Source of the DNA: Sphingopyxis panaciterrae
GTDB taxonomy: Bacteria; Pseudomonadota; Alphaproteobacteria; Sphingomonadales; Sphingomonadaceae
Direction of reading: 5' to 3'
Assembly (NCBI RefSeq): GCF_011762125.1
Contig: NZ_JAASQN010000001.1
Coordinates: 1,178,001 to 1,242,000 of the forward strand
DNA: 64,000 nt
Shown: positions 1-8,795 of the stretch, piece by piece
Numbering within the stretch: the first letter of the stretch is position 1
Layout of the letters: each line of letters opens with the position of its first letter
The notes under the pieces: generated by a model
Seen by the model: only the letters and a program-made list of their open reading frames with translations
The model's database searches: none
What the model was told of the DNA's origin: nothing
Translations under genes and position numbers: made by a program

Positions 1-1
1 C

Positions 2-2626
2 CTCGGTGGCAATGCGACGGCATCGAGCGATGTCCGCTATGGCACCGACGGTGTCATCCGCTTCGCCAATCTGCGAATGACAGCGCCGCGGCTGCGCGTC
101 ACCGGCGGGCAGGGCAGCTATGCGCCGAACGGCCAGATTCAGCTCGCGGCGCGGGCGCATTCGACCGACTATGGTCCGGTGGGCATCCAGCTCGCCGGAA
201 CGATCAGCGATCCGCGCGCGGTGGTCACCGCCGAACGGCCGGGGCTTGGCATCGGCCTCGCCAATCTGGTCGCGCGGATCACCGGCGCGCCGAACGGCTA
301 CCGCCTCGCGGCGACGGGCGACACCGACTATGGCCCGCTTTCGGCCGATGTCGTGCTGCTGCTGGCGTCGGGGCCGCTGACAATCGATATCGAGCGCGGC
401 GACCTGTCGGGGATCGGCTTTAACGGGCGCATCGTGCAGAGCGAGGCCGGGCCGTTCACCGGACAGCTCAACGCGTCGGGACAGGGGCTGGGCGGGCTCG
501 TCCGGCTGACCGCTGCGGGTAAATATCAGGCGGCGGCGATCAACGTGCGCGCGAACAATGTCGTGCTGCCCGGACCCGCGCAGCTCAACGTCGGGTCGGC
601 GATCGTCGATGCCGATGTTACCCTCTATGACCAGCCGCATATCGTCGCCGACGTCCAGATCGCCGACACGCGCATTCGCGATTATGACATTGCGGTCGGG
701 CGCGTGAAGATCGATTATCGCGACGGCAGCGGCAAGGCGCAGGCGTTGGTCGAAGGGACGAGCGGGGTGCCCTTCCGCATCGCCGCCAACGCCGACCTGC
801 AGCCGAAACTGTGGCGCGCGTCGGTGCAGGGCCGCGCCACGGGCATCAACTTCCGCACCGTCTCGCCCGCGCGGATCATCCCCGGCGCCGACGGATATGA
901 ACTGCTGCCGACCAACATCAACCTCGGGCGCGGCAGCAACGCGCGCGTCGCCGGGCGCTTCGGCGACGGCATCATGATCCAGAGCCGCCTCGACCGCGTC
1001 AACATGGCGATCCTCAACACCGTCTATCCCGACATGGGGCTGGGCGGGCGCGCGACCGGCAGCATCGATTTCGAACAGGCGAATTCGGATAGCTTCCCGC
1101 GCGCCGACGCGCGGCTGACGATCGACGATTTCACGCGCACCACCGCGGCGTCGGTCAGCCAGCCGGTCGACGTCAATTTCGCCGGCAAGCTGCTGACCGA
1201 CGGCGGCGAGGCGCGCGCGGTGATGCGCAAGCGCGGCAGCGTAATCGGTCGCATGCAGGCATCGCTGCGGCCGCTGGGACCCGGTGCAGGCAGCTGGATG
1301 GAGCGATTACAGGCGGCGCCACTCGGCGGCGGCATTCGTTACAATGGCCCGGCCGACACGCTTTATTCCTTCTTCGGACCCGCCGACCAGCATGTGTCGG
1401 GACCGATCGCGGTCGCCGCTGACTTTAGTTGCAGCGTCGCCGACCCTTGCCTGCAGGGTGTCGTGCGCGGCAAAGACATGATCTATGAAAACCAGACCTA
1501 TGGCACGCGGCTGACCAACATGGCCGTGAACGGCCGCTTCACCGGCAACCGGCTGGAGATCGAGCAGCTGACCGCGACCGCGGGCGACGGCAGCATCCAG
1601 GCGAAGGGCTATATCAGCCTCGCGTCGGCCGATGGTTATCCGATGAATATCTCGGCGACGCTCGACAATGCGCGGCTGGCGCGGAGCGAGAATATCGCGG
1701 CGCGTGCGACAGGAACACTGACCCTTGAAAAGGTCGCCGGGCAAACCGCGCTGCTTTCGGGCGACCTTCGGCTTCCCGAAACGCGCTACAAGATCGTGCT
1801 CGAGGGCGCGGCGAAGGTTCCTGTCCTCACCGGCATACGCCGCAAGCCGCCGACGGGGCGGCGGCGGATCACCGGCGATGGCCTCGCCGCGGTTGGCGGC
1901 AGCCTGTTCGACCTTATCCGCCTCAACATCCACCTGCGCGCGCCCGACGAAATCTATGTCAGCGGCATGGGGCTGGAATCCGAATGGCAGGCCGACGTCA
2001 CGCTGACCGGGACGACCGAAGCACCGCGCGTCGCGGGCGAGATCGAGCTGGTGCGCGGCACGCTGGGCTTTGCCGGACGGTCGTTCGAATTGCAGGAAGG
2101 CCGGGTGACCTTCCCGACCGGCGATGCCTTCGATCCGTCGATCCGGCTGGTCGCGAGCGAGACGATCGACACGGTGACGGTGAACGTCAATGTCTCGGGC
2201 CGCGCGATGAATCCGCAGATCACCTTCTCGAGCGTTCCGGGGCTGCCGCAGGACGAAATCGTCTCGCGCATCCTGTTCGGCGATTCGATCACGTCGCTGT
2301 CGCCGCTGCAGGCAGTGCAGCTTGCTTCGTCGCTGAATGCGCTGCGCGGCGGGGGCGGCGGTTTGAGCCCGCTCGGCGCGCTGCAGTCGGCGACCGGGAT
2401 CGACCGGCTCCGCGTCCTCGGCCCCGACGATGCGGTCGGGCGCGGTACCGCGCTCGCGGCCGGGCAATATATCTCGAAGGACATCTACCTCGAAGTCATC
2501 ACCGACGCGCGGGGCTATACTGCGACGCAGCTCGAAATCAGCCTGTCGAAAGCACTGTCGATCCTCAGCCAGGCCGGGGGATCGGGCCAGTCGAACCTCA
2601 GCATCCGTTATCGAAAGGATTATTGA
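2..2626 (+). CDS. tamB: TamB, translocation and assembly module subunit (5' end outside window)
   Basis: The reading frame is open from the first bases of the window, so the start lies upstream; about 874 C-terminal residues are visible. TamB is a long beta-helical inner-membrane-anchored protein that works with TamA, or alone, in outer-membrane protein insertion and phospholipid transport across the periplasm. The visible part is rich in repeated beta-strand segments. It ends in the DUF490 domain, recognisable by the stretch NPQITFSSVPGLPQDEIVSR, the following LFG, and a basic C-terminal IRYRKDY-type end. The stop codon overlaps the start of the next gene (TGATG). In many proteobacteria tamA lies directly upstream. 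The identification rests on family resemblance of the C-terminal domain; alternatives are unlikely. Confidence 0.9.
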   Translation, partial: LGGNATASSDVRYGTDGVIRFANLRMTAPRLRVTGGQGSYAPNGQIQLAARAHSTDYGPVGIQLAGTISDPRAVVTAERPGLGIGLANLVARITGAPNGYRLAATGDTDYGPLSADVVLLLASGPLTIDIERGDLSGIGFNGRIVQSEAGPFTGQLNASGQGLGGLVRLTAAGKYQAAAINVRANNVVLPGPAQLNVGSAIVDADVTLYDQPHIVADVQIADTRIRDYDIAVGRVKIDYRDGSGKAQALVEGTSGVPFRIAANADLQPKLWRASVQGRATGINFRTVSPARIIPGADGYELLPTNINLGRGSNARVAGRFGDGIMIQSRLDRVNMAILNTVYPDMGLGGRATGSIDFEQANSDSFPRADARLTIDDFTRTTAASVSQPVDVNFAGKLLTDGGEARAVMRKRGSVIGRMQASLRPLGPGAGSWMERLQAAPLGGGIRYNGPADTLYSFFGPADQHVSGPIAVAADFSCSVADPCLQGVVRGKDMIYENQTYGTRLTNMAVNGRFTGNRLEIEQLTATAGDGSIQAKGYISLASADGYPMNISATLDNARLARSENIAARATGTLTLEKVAGQTALLSGDLRLPETRYKIVLEGAAKVPVLTGIRRKPPTGRRRITGDGLAAVGGSLFDLIRLNIHLRAPDEIYVSGMGLESEWQADVTLTGTTEAPRVAGEIELVRGTLGFAGRSFELQEGRVTFPTGDAFDPSIRLVASETIDTVTVNVNVSGRAMNPQITFSSVPGLPQDEIVSRILFGDSITSLSPLQAVQLASSLNALRGGGGGLSPLGALQSATGIDRLRVLGPDDAVGRGTALAAGQYISKDIYLEVITDARGYTATQLEISLSKALSILSQAGGSGQSNLSIRYRKDY

Positions 2627-2820
2627 TGCGCCGTGTCCTGATCCTGCTGCCGTTCCTGCTCGCTGCATGCGAGCGTGAACCCGCCTTCAACGACCGCTAC
2701 GACGCGACCGCCAAGGATATCGAGGCGCGCGCCAAGGCGATGGATGCCGAAATCAGCGCCGCCGAGAAGGCGAATAGCGCGAACAAGGCGGCAGGCGAGG
2801 CCGAGCCCGCCTACGACTGA
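2626..2820 (+). CDS. Small lipoprotein downstream of tamB
   Basis: A 64-residue protein whose ATG overlaps the tamB stop codon, so it is translationally coupled to it. The N-terminus is MRRVLILLPFLLAAC, a short signal peptide with a lipobox (L-A-A-C) predicting lipidation at Cys15. The mature part is a short charged Ala/Glu/Lys-rich helix (about residues 30-60) with no recognised domain. I know of no function; position suggests a small envelope lipoprotein co-expressed with TamB. It could be a lineage-specific partner or simply a conserved passenger. Confidence 0.7.
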   Translation: MRRVLILLPFLLAACEREPAFNDRYDATAKDIEARAKAMDAEISAAEKANSANKAAGEAEPAYD

Positions 2821-2860
2821 CGGCTTGCCATGCGCGGCTGGCCGGTCTAACGAAGCCGCG

Positions 2861-2975
2861 TCATCTGGGGAGTAGCCAGCCGTCCACACGGACGGGCCAT
2901 CGCGTCAACATACTCGGTCGAGAGGCCGTGGTGCGGTGGAAGCGGGATCATCCGCTTGGGCGAGACCAATGGCAT
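2861..2975 (+). promoter_or_regulatory. yybP-ykoY family (manganese) riboswitch
   Basis: The leader of the following GDT1-type transporter gene carries the two conserved loops of the yybP-ykoY RNA: GGGGAGTAG at 2867-2875, and CAACATACTCGG around 2906-2917 together with GGCGAGACC at about 2959-2967. TCAT-c-TGG (2861-2868) can pair with CCAATGG (2966-2972) as P1. An internal hairpin CGTCC/GGACG (2881-2895) and AAGCGG/CCGCTT (2940-2957) fit the P2 and P4 stems. The class is known to bind Mn2+ and to control Mn exporters and UPF0016 genes. Identification is by eye; a covariance-model score is needed to fix the ends. Confidence 0.88.
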
Positions 2976-2989
2976 CGCACCTTTCGTCC

Positions 2990-3041
2990 GGGCCGGGCGG
3001 CGGGGAGCGATGACCGTTGGAATCTGCCTGCCGCCTGGCCC
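2990..3041 (+). promoter_or_regulatory. Hairpin between riboswitch and start codon (candidate expression platform)
   Basis: GGCCGGGCGGC (2991-3001) pairs with GCCGCCTGGCC (3030-3040) over 11 bp, extended by G2990-C3041. It sits directly upstream of the GGAG Shine-Dalgarno (3043-3046) and the ATG at 3053. No U-tract follows, so it would act on translation or ribosome access rather than as an intrinsic terminator. Its regulatory role is inferred from position only. Confidence 0.45.
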
Positions 3042-3052
3042 CGGAGAATCTC

Positions 3053-3625
3053 ATGGAAGCCATTTTGACGTCGACCGCGGTTGTCGCGCTTGCCGAAATC
3101 GGCGACAAGACGCAGTTGCTCGCGATCCTGCTCGCGACGCGGTTCAACCGGCCGGTGCCGATCATCCTCGGCATATTGGTCGCAACACTCGCCAATCACG
3201 CGCTCGCGGCGCTGCTGGGTTCGCAGGCGGCGGCGTTCCTCGACAGTCCCGTCTTTCGCTATGCGATCGGCCTGTCGTTCGTCGCGATGGCGGCGTGGAC
3301 GCTGATCCCCGACAAGTTCGACGACGACGAAGCACCGAAGCCGCGCTTCGGGGCGTTTTTGACGACACTGGTCGCCTTTTTCCTCGTCGAGATGGGCGAC
3401 AAGACGCAAGTCGCGACGATCGCGCTTGGCGCCCAATATCATGACGTCATCGCGGTCACGACGGGGACGACGCTGGGGATGATGATCGCCAATGTGCCGG
3501 CGATCTTCCTCGGGCATGAATTGCTGAAGCGCGTCGACCTCAAAAAGGTGCGGATGGTCGCGGCGGCGTTGTTCCTCGTCATCGGCCTCTGGGTGCTTGC
3601 CCAGACCGCGGGCTGGTTCGCCTAG
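3053..3625 (+). CDS. GDT1/TMEM165 (UPF0016) family transporter, probable Mn2+ exporter
   Basis: A 190-residue integral membrane protein with two copies of the family signature E-x-G-D-K-T: EIGDKTQ at residues 15-21 and EMGDKTQ at 113-119. They lie in a two-fold repeat of three transmembrane segments each, separated by an acidic loop (DKFDDDEAPKP, about 88-98). UPF0016 proteins move Mn2+/Ca2+, and bacterial members such as MneA export Mn2+. The start at 3053 was chosen for GGAGAATC just upstream and because the repeat begins immediately after it. The Mn riboswitch-like leader supports the substrate. The gene converges on galE with 8 bp between the stop codons. Confidence 0.88.
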   Translation: MEAILTSTAVVALAEIGDKTQLLAILLATRFNRPVPIILGILVATLANHALAALLGSQAAAFLDSPVFRYAIGLSFVAMAAWTLIPDKFDDDEAPKPRFGAFLTTLVAFFLVEMGDKTQVATIALGAQYHDVIAVTTGTTLGMMIANVPAIFLGHELLKRVDLKKVRMVAAALFLVIGLWVLAQTAGWFA

Positions 3626-3633
3626 GCGGCGTA

Positions 3634-4647
3634 TCAGGCGTTGCGCATGGCGGCGGTGCGTTCGAACCGCCATGTCGACGCACACATCGCATCGAGATCG
3701 CGCTTTGCTTCCCAGCCGAGCTCGTCGCGGGCGCGGTCGGGGCTGGCGTAGCAGCTTGCGACATCGCCCGGGCGGCGGGGCCCCACGCGATGCGGGACGC
3801 GGACATTGTTGATCCGCTCGAACGCCGAAATCATGTCGAGCACCGAATAGCCCTGGCCTGTGCCGAGATTCCAGACGGACAGCGCGTCGTCCTGCGCCCG
3901 GATGCGATCGAGCGCCGCGACATGGCCCTCGGCGAGGTCGTCGACGTGGATATAGTCGCGAACGCCGGTGCCGTCGGGGGTCGCATAATCATCCCCGAAC
4001 ACCGCGAGTTCGGGAAGGCGCCCCGCCGCGACGCGGCTGATAAAGGGCATCAGATTATTGGGAACCCCGTTCGGATCCTCGCCGATCAGGCCGCTGTCAT
4101 GCGCCCCGACCGGATTGAAATAACGCAGCACCGCGATCCGCCACGCGGGGTCGGCGGCGGCGATGTCGGACAGCATTTCCTCGATCATCAGCTTCGTGCG
4201 GCCATAGGGATTGGTCACCGCGGTCGGATGTGCTTCGTCGAGCGGCAGATATTGCGGCTCGCCATAGACGGTGGCGCTCGATGAAAAGACGAGGGTGCGA
4301 ACGTCGCAATCGACCATCGCCTCGATCAGCGACAGGGTACCGCGAACATTATTGTCGTAATATTTCATCGGGTCGGCGACCGATTCTCCGACCGCCTTCA
4401 ATCCGGCGAAGTGGATCACCGCATTAGCGCCGTGATCAGTAATGGCGCCCCGCACGGCGTCGCGGTCGCGAATGTCGCCGACGACCAGCGGAACCGGCTG
4501 GCCGGTGATCGCCTCGACGTGTTCGATCACCGCGGCGCGGCTGTTCGAAAGATTGTCGAAACAGACGATGTCGTGGCCCGCGGCGGCCAGCGATACCGCC
4601 ACATGGCTGCCGATATATCCCGCGCCGCCCGTCAGTAGAACTTTCAT
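3634..4647 (-). CDS. galE: UDP-glucose 4-epimerase
   Basis: A 337-residue extended short-chain dehydrogenase that interconverts UDP-glucose and UDP-galactose using tightly bound NAD, supplying sugars for polysaccharide and LPS. It starts MKVLLTGGAGYIGSH, the Rossmann nucleotide-binding loop. It has the active-site SSSATVYG segment and a Y-x3-K pair in NPYGRTKLM, and ends in the usual C-terminal substrate-binding region with YCYASPDRA-like sequence. A second ATG lies one codon upstream (4650); either could be used. Length is typical of GalE. The gene lies 82 bp downstream of a 92-residue unknown protein on the same strand. Confidence 0.93.
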   Translation of the reverse strand: MKVLLTGGAGYIGSHVAVSLAAAGHDIVCFDNLSNSRAAVIEHVEAITGQPVPLVVGDIRDRDAVRGAITDHGANAVIHFAGLKAVGESVADPMKYYDNNVRGTLSLIEAMVDCDVRTLVFSSSATVYGEPQYLPLDEAHPTAVTNPYGRTKLMIEEMLSDIAAADPAWRIAVLRYFNPVGAHDSGLIGEDPNGVPNNLMPFISRVAAGRLPELAVFGDDYATPDGTGVRDYIHVDDLAEGHVAALDRIRAQDDALSVWNLGTGQGYSVLDMISAFERINNVRVPHRVGPRRPGDVASCYASPDRARDELGWEAKRDLDAMCASTWRFERTAAMRNA

Positions 4648-4729
4648 CATGCCCGCCGTCATTGTGGTGCCGCGATCGCCCGCTGCCCAGCGCATAGCGT
4701 TCCTGTCCGCATTTTGCCAATTGCGAACG

Positions 4730-5008
4730 TCACACAGATATCGCGGGATCATCGCGCTGCGAACGATCGACCATATCCATGAAATCGCGCGCCGAATTGC
4801 GCTCCGCCTCGTCCTTGAAAGCGATATCGAGGTCGGGCGCGGCGCCGAGCATATACATGAATGTCCACAGCGCGAAACGGCGGCCGGCATTGGTTTCCAG
4901 TCCGAAATCGACGCGCATGCGTTCGGTGCCCGCATCAAAGGCCTCGGGGCGAAGCGAGGCGAGGTCGGCGGTGCCGAAGTAGCGGCGCAGTTGATCGTCG
5001 AAATCCAT
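4730..5008 (-). CDS. Conserved hypothetical protein, 92 aa
   Basis: A small acidic soluble protein starting MDFDDQLRRYFGTADL. A central FALWTFMYMLG segment looks like a buried helix rather than a membrane anchor, and the C-terminus is rich in Asp/Arg (DFMDMVDRSQRDDP). No signal peptide or catalytic motif is visible. It is divergent from the HerA-like ATPase gene (105 bp between starts) and upstream of galE on the same strand. I do not recognise the family beyond having the look of a sphingomonad conserved protein. Codon bias and clean start (GGAAG upstream of the ATG) support it being real. Confidence 0.7.
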   Translation of the reverse strand: MDFDDQLRRYFGTADLASLRPEAFDAGTERMRVDFGLETNAGRRFALWTFMYMLGAAPDLDIAFKDEAERNSARDFMDMVDRSQRDDPAISV

Positions 5009-5113
5009 GGCATCTTCCTTGGCGTTTGCGCGCCGCTTGGCAAGGCTGCAAAAATCGGATGGTGCGAAGCGCGCTCGGTTGTCATCGCGCGGGCGCACCG
5101 GTAGGGCGGCAGC

Positions 5114-6574
5114 GTGAGCAGCAGCATCGAAATCGGAACCGACGGCGCGGGCAGGGCGGTGCATGTCGACGTGCACGAACTGCTCGCGACGCGCCTGCTC
5201 GTTCAGGGCAATTCGGGGTCGGGGAAATCGCATCTCCTGCGCCGCCTGCTCGAAGAGAGCGCCGGGCTGGTGCAGCAGGTGATCATCGATCCCGAGGGCG
5301 ATTTCGTCACCCTCGCCGACGCCTATAATCATGTCGTGATCAACGCCGGCGATTATAATGAGCGCGAGATCGCGGCGATCGGTGCGCGCATCCGCGAACA
5401 TCGCGCCTCGGTGATCCTTGCGCTCGATACGCTGGAGATCGAGGCACAGATGACCTGCGCTGCCACCTTCCTCAACGCGATGTTCGATGCGCCGCGCGCG
5501 CATTGGTTTCCGGCGCTCGTCGTCGTCGATGAAGCGCAGATGTTTGCGCCGAGTGCTTCGGGGGATGTGGCTGACACTGTCCGTCGCGCCAGCCTCAGCG
5601 CGATGACCAATTTGATGTGCCGCGGGCGGAAACGCGGCCTTGCGGGCGCGATCGCGACGCAGCGGCTGGCCAAGCTGGCAAAGAATGTCGCCGCCGAGGC
5701 GAGCAATTTTTTGATGGGACGGACCTTCCTCGACATCGATATGGCGCGTGCTGCCGACCTGCTCGGCATGGAACGGCGGCAGGCCGAGCAGATCCGCGAT
5801 CTCGAGCGCGGCTGCTTCCTGGGGCTCGGCCCCGCGATCTCGCGGCGGCCGGTGTCGGTGCGGATCGGGTCGACGCGCACGACGACGCAATCGGGAACGC
5901 ACGACCTGCTGCCGCTGCCCGCCGCCGAAACCGCGGAGATGCGGACGATGCTGTTCGCCGAGATGGAAAGCGCCCCGGCGCCGGTGCCGGCGTTCGAACC
6001 GGCACCGGTCGAGGCGAGCGAAATGATCCGGCGTATCGCCGAACAGGAGGCGGCCTCCGAACCGCCGCCGCCCGGCGACCTGATCGAAGCGGTGCAGGAT
6101 GCGGTCGACGCCGAGGCGGTGGTCACGGCGGCGCTTGAGGATATGCTTGCCGACCCCGACTGCGCCTTTCATCCCGAGGCGTTTCTGTATCAGGATTTTT
6201 CGGTGCGCTGCCGGATGCAGAAGATCGGGCGCGTCCCGCTTGACCTGGCGGCGTTCCGCCGCCGCTTCGCGCTTGCCAAGGGCGGGATATTCGATCCCGC
6301 CGACCCGCAATGGCGCGCGATGCTCGACGCCGCGGCGCGGCTACCCGACGACATGCTCGCGCCCTTCCTGCAGATCGCGCGCGCGGCGCAGGATGGCAGC
6401 CCGTGCCCCGACGACGACGCGCTCGGCCGCGCTTATGGCACGCGCTCGCCCGGCCGCATCCGGCGGCTGGTCGAATATATGGAAAAGCAGGGCGCGATCG
6501 TCGTGCGATCGGACTTCGGCGGCCGGCGCTCAATCGGTATTCCCGAACTGGGGCTCAGCACCGAGGCCGAGTGA
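5114..6574 (+). CDS. HerA-like (DUF87) ATP-binding protein
   Basis: A 486-residue P-loop ATPase of the HerA/FtsK superfamily. It has Walker A GNSGSGKSH at residues 32-40, the family DPEGDF motif (59-64), Walker B ALVVVDEAQMFAP (134-146), and a downstream arginine/sensor region with GRKRGLAGAIATQR, typical of HerA. After about residue 260 a proline/alanine-rich linker leads to a C-terminal helical region of unknown role, rich in acidic residues. HerA proteins are hexameric DNA translocases, usually paired with the nuclease NurA; no nurA neighbour is seen here. The job is therefore unclear: DNA translocation or end processing is the family expectation. Confidence 0.8.
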   Translation: MSSSIEIGTDGAGRAVHVDVHELLATRLLVQGNSGSGKSHLLRRLLEESAGLVQQVIIDPEGDFVTLADAYNHVVINAGDYNEREIAAIGARIREHRASVILALDTLEIEAQMTCAATFLNAMFDAPRAHWFPALVVVDEAQMFAPSASGDVADTVRRASLSAMTNLMCRGRKRGLAGAIATQRLAKLAKNVAAEASNFLMGRTFLDIDMARAADLLGMERRQAEQIRDLERGCFLGLGPAISRRPVSVRIGSTRTTTQSGTHDLLPLPAAETAEMRTMLFAEMESAPAPVPAFEPAPVEASEMIRRIAEQEAASEPPPPGDLIEAVQDAVDAEAVVTAALEDMLADPDCAFHPEAFLYQDFSVRCRMQKIGRVPLDLAAFRRRFALAKGGIFDPADPQWRAMLDAAARLPDDMLAPFLQIARAAQDGSPCPDDDALGRAYGTRSPGRIRRLVEYMEKQGAIVVRSDFGGRRSIGIPELGLSTEAE

Positions 6575-6654
6575 AGTTTTTGCAACGGCGGGCTGACCTT
6601 GCGAAAAAAAAAGCCTCGTGCTCCCGCGCGTGCCATTTTGAGCCGACCGGAGAT

Positions 6655-6678
6655 GGATACCCGCCTTCGCGGGGATAC
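6655..6678. repeat. Short palindrome related to the CCCGCCTTCGCGGG repeat family
   Basis: GTATCCCCGCGAAGGCGGGTATCC on the minus strand is a near-perfect hairpin with a GAAG/CTTC loop. It shares its core with the larger repeats at 7622-7649 and 30788-30865. It lies in the 137-bp gap between the HerA-like gene and aguB, where nothing else is recognisable except a run of nine A at 6604-6612. Confidence 0.5.
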
Positions 6679-6711
6679 GGCCACTCTTGCAAGCGTTTAG
6701 TCGGAGATGCT

Positions 6712-7563
6712 CTAAATATCCTCGGCGAGGCGGCCGTAAAGCTGCGGCCGGCGGTCGCGGAAGAAACCCATGCCGGCGCGATGCTTCGCCGCGCGATCGA
6801 GGTCGATGGTTTCGACCAGCACCCCGGTTTCGCCCGCGCCGAATTCCTGGGTCAGGTCGCCCCATTCATCGCTGATGAAGCTGTGGCCATAGAAATTGGC
6901 GTCGCCTTCGGTCCCGATCCGGTTCGCGGCGATGACGGGCATGCAGTTCGACACCGCATGGCCCTGCATCGCGCGGCGCCACATGCGGCTGGTGTCGAGG
7001 CCGGCGTCATAGGGCTCGCTGCCGATCGCGGTCGGATAGAAGAGCAGTTCGGCGCCCATCAGCGCCATCGCGCGCGCGCATTCGGGATACCATTGGTCCC
7101 AGCAGACGCCGACGCCGATGCGGGCCCCGAAAACGTCCCAGACCTTGAACCCCGTGTTTCCGGGGCGGAAATAATATTTCTCTTCATAACCCGGGCCGTC
7201 GGGAATGTGGCTCTTGCGGTAGGTTCCCATGATGCCACCATCGGGGCCGATCATCGCGAGCGTGTTGTAATAATGCGGCCCGTCTTTCTCGAAATAGCTC
7301 GTCGGGATCGCGACCTTGAGCCTGGCGGCGAGCGCCTGCATCGCGATGACGCTGGGGTGCTCGGCGGTCGGGCGAGCGGAGGCGAAGAGTGCTTCGTCCT
7401 CGACCTGGCAGAAATAAGGCCCTTCGAAGAGTTCGGGCGGCAGGATGACTTGCGCGCCTTTCGCCGCCGCTTCCTCGACGAGCGCGGTGACAGCCTCGAT
7501 ATTCGGCCGGGCGGGGCCGGGCAGGGGAAGCTGCAGCGCGGCGACGGTGATGGTGCGGGTCAT
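6712..7563 (-). CDS. aguB: N-carbamoylputrescine amidase
   Basis: A 283-residue nitrilase-superfamily amidase hydrolysing N-carbamoylputrescine to putrescine, CO2 and ammonia. The Glu-Lys-Cys triad is visible: E44 in LPPELFEGPYF, K117 in TYRKSHIPDGPGY, and C154 in GVCWDQWYPE. The motif FRPGNTGFKVWD and the C-terminal FFRDRRPQLYG are typical of AguB and distinguish it from generic nitrilases. It lies 90 bp downstream of aguA on the same strand, giving the complete two-step agmatine-to-putrescine route. A palindromic repeat occupies the gap between the two genes. Confidence 0.93.
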   Translation of the reverse strand: MTRTITVAALQLPLPGPARPNIEAVTALVEEAAAKGAQVILPPELFEGPYFCQVEDEALFASARPTAEHPSVIAMQALAARLKVAIPTSYFEKDGPHYYNTLAMIGPDGGIMGTYRKSHIPDGPGYEEKYYFRPGNTGFKVWDVFGARIGVGVCWDQWYPECARAMALMGAELLFYPTAIGSEPYDAGLDTSRMWRRAMQGHAVSNCMPVIAANRIGTEGDANFYGHSFISDEWGDLTQEFGAGETGVLVETIDLDRAAKHRAGMGFFRDRRPQLYGRLAEDI

Positions 7564-7621
7564 GAGCGGGATATAGGCGAGGGATGGTATGATGCCAGGA
7601 TAAAGTCGCCGCTGGAAAATT

Positions 7622-7649
7622 CGTCGCCCCCGCCTTCGCGGGGGCGACG
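7622..7649. repeat. Perfect 12-bp-arm palindrome in the aguA-aguB gap
   Basis: CGTCGCCCCCGC, then cttc, then GCGGGGGCGACG: a perfect hairpin with a four-base loop, the same unit that forms the arms at 30788-30865. It has no T-tract on either strand, so it is better read as a REP-like intergenic repeat than as an intrinsic terminator. A transcript crossing it would still form a very stable stem. Confidence 0.75.
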
Positions 7650-7653
7650 ATGG

Positions 7654-8637
<984 letters not shown>

Positions 8638-8663
8638 ATGGTGCTCGTCCAACTATACACACT

Positions 8664-8790
8664 CGTCATTGCGAGACCCCCGGACTTGTTCTGGGGGACG
8701 CGGCAATCCAGGGTAGCGTACACCGCCCTGGATTGCTTCGCTCAGTTTATCCTTAGCGCCTGCAAGGCAGTCGAAGGGCTCGCAATGACG
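8664..8790. repeat. Dispersed inverted repeat, CGTCATTGCGAG family (copy 1)
   Basis: It begins CGTCATTGCGAG and ends CGCAATGACG, with inner pairing segments around AATCCAGGG / CCCTGGATT. The same family occurs at 36038-36114, 43458-43579 and 56792-56876. It fills the space between the aguA start and the M28 peptidase stop. No ORF inside it looks real. Confidence 0.8.
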
Positions 8791-8795
8791 AGGGG

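Noticed and set aside
1307-2668. A 453-codon minus-strand frame inside tamB
   Set aside because: It is a shadow of tamB with no recognisable motifs.
6604-6612. A run of nine A as the T-tract of an aguB terminator on the minus strand
   Set aside because: The preceding bases hold a direct repeat (CGTGC twice), not an inverted one, so no stem abuts the T-run.
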